NCBI GenBank assembly: GCA_041675885.1
Contig: JBAYSY010000040.1
Location: forward strand, 1-25,481
Reading direction: 5' to 3'
Length of the DNA: 25,481 bases
DNA from: JBAYSY01 sp041675885
Lineage (GTDB): Bacteria; Pseudomonadota; Alphaproteobacteria; Rhodobacterales; Rhodobacteraceae
The notes below the pieces were generated by a model. The model searched no databases. It saw only the letters and a list, made by a program, of their open reading frames with translations, and was not told the origin of the DNA. The position numbers and the translations under genes are program-made. Shown piece after piece: positions 21,759 through 25,481 of this stretch (position 1 is its first letter; each line of letters begins with the position of its first letter).

Positions 21759-24700
21759 CACCGCCTCCCCGCGCCGTAGCCCCCGGCGGTGGGGGTGGTG
21801 ACAGTCACCGCCTCGCCCGCCTCCAGCACGGTCTGGTCGCATCCCGCCAGCACCTCGATCCGGCCGTCGAGGCGGCGCACCTCGGTCCGGCCGCATTCGC
21901 CCGCGCCGCCGCCGCCGATCCCCTGCGGCGGGCGGCTGCGGTGCGACGACAGGATCGCGCAATCCATGCGTTCCAGGAAGCGGATGGTCCGCCGCGTGCC
22001 GTCGCCCGCGTTGAACCTGCCCCTGCCGCCCGAGCCCTCGCGGATCGCGAAATCCTCCAGCAGCACCGGGAAGCGCAGCTCCAGTATCTCCGGATCGGTC
22101 AGGCGCGAGTTGGTCATGTGGACATGCACCCCGGATGTGCCGTGGAACCCGCGCCCGCCGTTGAACCGCCCGGCGGGGGAGCCGGAGCAGATCGTCTCGT
22201 AATACTGGAAGCGGTCGTTGCCGAATGTCAGATTATTCATGGTTCCCTGGCTGTTCGCCAGCGCCCCCAGCGCCTCGAAGATCGCATTTGTGACATGCTG
22301 CGAGGTCTCGACATTCCCCGCCACCACCGCCGCCGGGTAGCGCGGCCGCAGCATCGAACCTTCGGGGATCACGACCCGGATCGGCCGCAGGCAGCCCGCG
22401 TTCATCGGAATGGGCGCCTCGACCATCACCCGGAAACAGTAGAGCACGGCGGCGCGGGCCACCGGCTCGGGCGCGTTGAAGTTGTTGGCCATCGCCTCGG
22501 AGGTGCCGGTGAAATCCACCGTTGCCTCGCGTTTTTCGCGGTCCACCGTGATCCGCACCCGGATCACCTGCCCGGTGTCGGTCGGATAGTCGCAGGCGCA
22601 ATCCGACAGCCGGTCGATCACCCGGGCCACCGCCTCGGCGGCGTTGTCCTGCACATGGCCCATATAGGCCATCACCACGTCGAGGCCGAATTCGGCCACC
22701 ATCCGCCGCAGTTCCGCGATGCCGCGGGTGTTGGCGGCGATCTGGGCCTTGAGGTCGGCCACGTTGGCCGGGACGTTGCGGCAGGGCCAGGGGTGGTCGG
22801 ACAGCAGGGAGACCAGCTCCGCCTCGCGGAACCGGCCCTTCTCGACCAGCCGGAAGTTGTCGATCAGCACGCCTTCCTCGTCCACCGTGGTGGCGCGCGG
22901 TGTCATCGAGCCGGGCGCGGTGCCGCCCACATCGGCGTGATGCCCGCGCGAGGCGACCCAGAACAGGATCTCGCGGCCCGCTTCGTCGAAGACCGGCGTG
23001 ACCACGGTGATGTCGGGCAGATGGGTGCCGCCGTTGTAGGGGGCGTTCAAGGCGAAGACGTCGCCGGGGTGGATGTCGCCTTCGTTCAGCCGGATCACCG
23101 TTTCCACCGAGCGGTCCATGGAACCCAGATGCACCGGCATGTGCGGCGCGTTGGCGACCAGCGCGCCCTGTGCGTCGAACACCGCGCAGGAGAAGTCCAG
23201 CCGTTCCTTGATGTTGACCGATTGCGCGGTGTTCTGGAGCGTGACCCCCATCTGTTCGGCGATCGACATGAACAGGTTGTTGAACACTTCGAGCAGGATC
23301 GGATCGGCCTCGGTCGTGCCCATGGCCTGCCCGCGTTGCAGGGGTTCGATGCGGCGCAGCAGCACGTGGTCGCGGGCGGTGATCTCGGCCTGCCAGCCGG
23401 GTTCGACGACGATGGTCTGGTTCGCCTCGATCACCAGCGCGGGGCCGGTGATGCGCTGGCCGGGGGCCAGCGCCTCGCGCCGCAGCACCGCCGCCTGATG
23501 CCATGCGCCGCCGCTGAACAGCGGTTGCCGCAGGTCGGTGGCGGCTTCGTGCCTGTCGGTGATGTCCAGCAGGGTCTCGTCATGGCTGTCCCCGGCGCTG
23601 TCGGCGCCCTCGATCTCGACCGCCTCGATGATGATGCGTTTCTCGGGCGTGACAAAGCCGAACTGCGCGCGGTGGCCTTGCTCGAACATCCCCCGCACCG
23701 CCGCCGGATCGCCATCGAGCGCCACCGGCAGCGCGCTGTCGGTGCCCTCATAGCGCAGGTGCAGCCGGGCGGCGGTCTCGGCCTGCGCCGGGTCGATCCC
23801 CTGCGCCGCGAGTTCCTCCAGCACGGACTCGCGCAGCTCCGCAAGGGCGGCGTCGAGCGCGGGGCGGCTGGCGGCCTCCAAGGGCGCCTCCAGCATCTTC
23901 TGGCGCTGGACGATCACCTTGCTCAGCCCGATGCCGTAGGCGGACAGGAGGCCCGAGAGCGGGTGGATCAGGATCGTCTCCATCCCCAGCGCGTCCGCCA
24001 CCAGACAGGCGTGCTGCCCGCCCGCGCCGCCGAAGGAGTTGAGCAGATAGCGCGTCACGTCATGGCCGCGCTGGACCGAGATCTTCTTGATCGCATTGGC
24101 CATGTTCTCGACCGCGATCCGCACGAAACCCTCGGCCACCTCCTCGGGGCTCTTGCCCTCGCCGACCTCTTCGGCGATCTGCGTGAACCTCGCCCGCACG
24201 GTGTCGCGGTCCAGCGGCTCGTCCTGCCTAGGGCCGAAGATCGGCGGGAAGAAGGCGGGGTCCAGCTTGCCCAGCATGACATTGGCGTCGGTGACGGTCA
24301 GCGGCCCGCCGCGCCGGTAGCAGGCCGGGCCGGGGTCGGCGCCCGCCGAATCGGGGCCGACCCGGAACCGGCCCGGCTCGGCATGGAGGATCGAGCCGCC
24401 CCCCGCCGCCACCGTATGCACCCGCATCATCGGCGCGCGGATGCGCACGCCCGCGACCTCGGTGTCGAAGGCGCGCTCGAACCCGTCTGCGTAGTGGGCC
24501 ACATCGGTCGAGGTGCCGCCCATGTCGAAGCCGATCACCCGGGGGAAACCGGCGATTTCCGCCGTTCGGGCCATGCCCACGACGCCGCCCGCCGGGCCCG
24601 AGAGGATCGCGTCCTTGCCCTGGAAGCGTTCGGCGGCAGTCAGCCCGCCCGAAGACATCATGAACTGGAGCGTCGGTCCCGGTTCCCCGGGCGGGGTGGC

Positions 24701-25396
24701 GCCCAGCGCCCCCGCCACCCGCGCCACGTAGCGGCGCAGGATCGGCGAAAGGTAGGCATCGACCACCGTGGTGTCGCCGCGCCCCACCAGCTTGATCAGC
24801 GGCGAGACCTCATGGCTGACCGAGACCTGCCCGAAACCCGCGGCCCGGACCACCCCGGCCAGCGCCTGTTCGTGTACCGGGTTGCGCCAGGCGTGCATCA
24901 GCACCACCGCCACGGCGTCGATCCCCGCCGCCTTCGCCTCGGCCAGCGGCGCGGCCAGCGCGGCGATGTCCAGCGGGGCCTCGACCGAGCCATCGGCGCG
25001 CAGGCGTTCATCGACCTCGATCACCCGCTCGTAAAGCTGTTCGGGCAGCAGGATCTCCTTGGCGAAGATGTCGGGCCTTGCCTGCCAGGCGATGCGCAGC
25101 GCGTCGCGGAAGCCACGGGTGATCAGCAGCAAGGTCCGGTCGCCCTTGCGCTCCAGCAGTGCGTTGGTCGCGACCGTGGTGCCCATGCGGACGGTGCCGA
25201 TCCGGCCGGGCGGGATCGCGTTGCCGGGAGCCACGCCCAGCAACTGGCGGATGCCCTCGATCGCCGCGTCCGCGTAGACGCCGGGGTTTTCCGACAAGAG
25301 CTTGAGCGGATGCAGACCGCCATCGGGCGCCCGGCCGATCACGTCGGTGAAGGTGCCGCCCCGGTCGATCCAGAAATCCCAGCGTGTGTCGGTCAT
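21758..25396 (-). CDS. hydantoinase B/oxoprolinase family fusion protein (5-oxoprolinase type)
   Basis: A 1212-residue cytoplasmic enzyme with HyuA (about 1-690) and HyuB (about 692-1212) parts fused in one chain, as in the eukaryotic-type ATP-dependent 5-oxoprolinase that opens 5-oxoproline to glutamate. The HyuA ATP-binding motifs are DRGGTFTDV (residues 11-19), FDMGGTSTDVAHY and HTVAAGGGSI. The HyuB part starts near TEADPILLEVFNNLFMS, with APYNGGTHLPDI and GSGGRGRFNAGDGTRR. Substrate could also be an N-methylhydantoin or related cyclic amide; specificity cannot be read here. The ATG at 25396 has GGAGGG about 6 nt upstream; ATGs further up lack this. The stop overlaps the dtd start. Confidence 0.93.
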   Translation of the reverse strand: MTDTRWDFWIDRGGTFTDVIGRAPDGGLHPLKLLSENPGVYADAAIEGIRQLLGVAPGNAIPPGRIGTVRMGTTVATNALLERKGDRTLLLITRGFRDALRIAWQARPDIFAKEILLPEQLYERVIEVDERLRADGSVEAPLDIAALAAPLAEAKAAGIDAVAVVLMHAWRNPVHEQALAGVVRAAGFGQVSVSHEVSPLIKLVGRGDTTVVDAYLSPILRRYVARVAGALGATPPGEPGPTLQFMMSSGGLTAAERFQGKDAILSGPAGGVVGMARTAEIAGFPRVIGFDMGGTSTDVAHYADGFERAFDTEVAGVRIRAPMMRVHTVAAGGGSILHAEPGRFRVGPDSAGADPGPACYRRGGPLTVTDANVMLGKLDPAFFPPIFGPRQDEPLDRDTVRARFTQIAEEVGEGKSPEEVAEGFVRIAVENMANAIKKISVQRGHDVTRYLLNSFGGAGGQHACLVADALGMETILIHPLSGLLSAYGIGLSKVIVQRQKMLEAPLEAASRPALDAALAELRESVLEELAAQGIDPAQAETAARLHLRYEGTDSALPVALDGDPAAVRGMFEQGHRAQFGFVTPEKRIIIEAVEIEGADSAGDSHDETLLDITDRHEAATDLRQPLFSGGAWHQAAVLRREALAPGQRITGPALVIEANQTIVVEPGWQAEITARDHVLLRRIEPLQRGQAMGTTEADPILLEVFNNLFMSIAEQMGVTLQNTAQSVNIKERLDFSCAVFDAQGALVANAPHMPVHLGSMDRSVETVIRLNEGDIHPGDVFALNAPYNGGTHLPDITVVTPVFDEAGREILFWVASRGHHADVGGTAPGSMTPRATTVDEEGVLIDNFRLVEKGRFREAELVSLLSDHPWPCRNVPANVADLKAQIAANTRGIAELRRMVAEFGLDVVMAYMGHVQDNAAEAVARVIDRLSDCACDYPTDTGQVIRVRITVDREKREATVDFTGTSEAMANNFNAPEPVARAAVLYCFRVMVEAPIPMNAGCLRPIRVVIPEGSMLRPRYPAAVVAGNVETSQHVTNAIFEALGALANSQGTMNNLTFGNDRFQYYETICSGSPAGRFNGGRGFHGTSGVHVHMTNSRLTDPEILELRFPVLLEDFAIREGSGGRGRFNAGDGTRRTIRFLERMDCAILSSHRSRPPQGIGGGGAGECGRTEVRRLDGRIEVLAGCDQTVLEAGEAVTVTTPTAGGYGAGRR

Positions 25397-25481
25397 GCCT
25401 GCCCTCCCGGCGAGAGTCCGGCCCTGCGGCCCCGTGGTCGTCATGCGGCGTTGCGGCGCGCATGATTGCATTTTGTTGACA

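Noticed and set aside
21749..25465. A very long open frame (over 1200 codons) on the plus strand opposite the oxoprolinase gene
   Set aside because: Its product is rich in His, Arg, Gln and Gly with no family motif, while the minus strand encodes an intact HyuA-HyuB protein. It is an antisense by-product of high GC codon use.

Overview
The window is a 25.5 kb piece of a high-GC alphaproteobacterial chromosome, most likely order Rhodobacterales (Rhodobacter/Paracoccus/Roseobacter relatives). The evidence is GC-rich third codon positions, an ATP12-type F1-ATPase assembly chaperone, a complete aapJQMP general amino-acid transporter, and an rpmH-rnpA-yidD-ttcA-yidC-engB-argB housekeeping block. 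I see no phage, plasmid, transposase or CRISPR signature. It looks like ordinary core chromosome with a few accessory insertions.

Layout. Positions 1-1058 (+): the 3' end of an RluC/RluD-type pseudouridine synthase overlaps an ATP12 chaperone gene. 1302-5800 (+): the four-gene aap operon, with a hairpin-bearing leader, an intercistronic terminator-like hairpin after aapJ, and a run of four GC-rich hairpins after aapP. 5981-15840 (-): a long housekeeping series. In transcription order it runs rpmH, rnpA, yidD, ttcA, a membrane protein with degenerate GGDEF and EAL domains, yidC, a MOSC-domain protein and engB; then, beyond an oppositely oriented SDR gene (8158-8889), argB, a QueG-like ferredoxin protein and a SixA-like phosphatase. 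16258-17667 (+): an orphan sensor histidine kinase that appears to start at CTG. 17757-17833 (+): tRNA-Arg(ACG) with a recognisable promoter and terminator. 18067-19116 (-): a lone PotD-like substrate-binding protein. 19196-21176 (+): a tightly coupled DUF2182-DUF1326-DinB operon. 21321-25396 (-): a fused HyuA-HyuB 5-oxoprolinase/hydantoinase gene coupled to dtd.

Genes in each series are packed with 1-4 bp stop/start overlaps (ATGA, GTGA, TGATG), so translational coupling is common: rluC/ATP12, rnpA/yidD, yidC/MOSC, MOSC/engB, argB/ferredoxin, ferredoxin/sixA, DUF2182/DUF1326, DUF1326/DinB and hyu/dtd. The aap genes together make a periplasm-to-cytoplasm amino-acid importer. The rpmH-yidC block combines ribosome/RNase P biogenesis, tRNA thiolation and membrane protein insertion.

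The best candidate for something not well described is the DUF2182-DUF1326-DinB operon. It combines a polytopic membrane protein with paired cysteines, a soluble protein with a CxCxxxCxC cluster, and a metal-dependent DinB-fold protein. Next in interest are the catalytically degraded GGDEF-EAL protein inside the rpmH-yidC block, the CTG-initiated kinase, and the ferredoxin-SixA pair coupled to argB. All functional statements come from reading sequence motifs; no database search was run.
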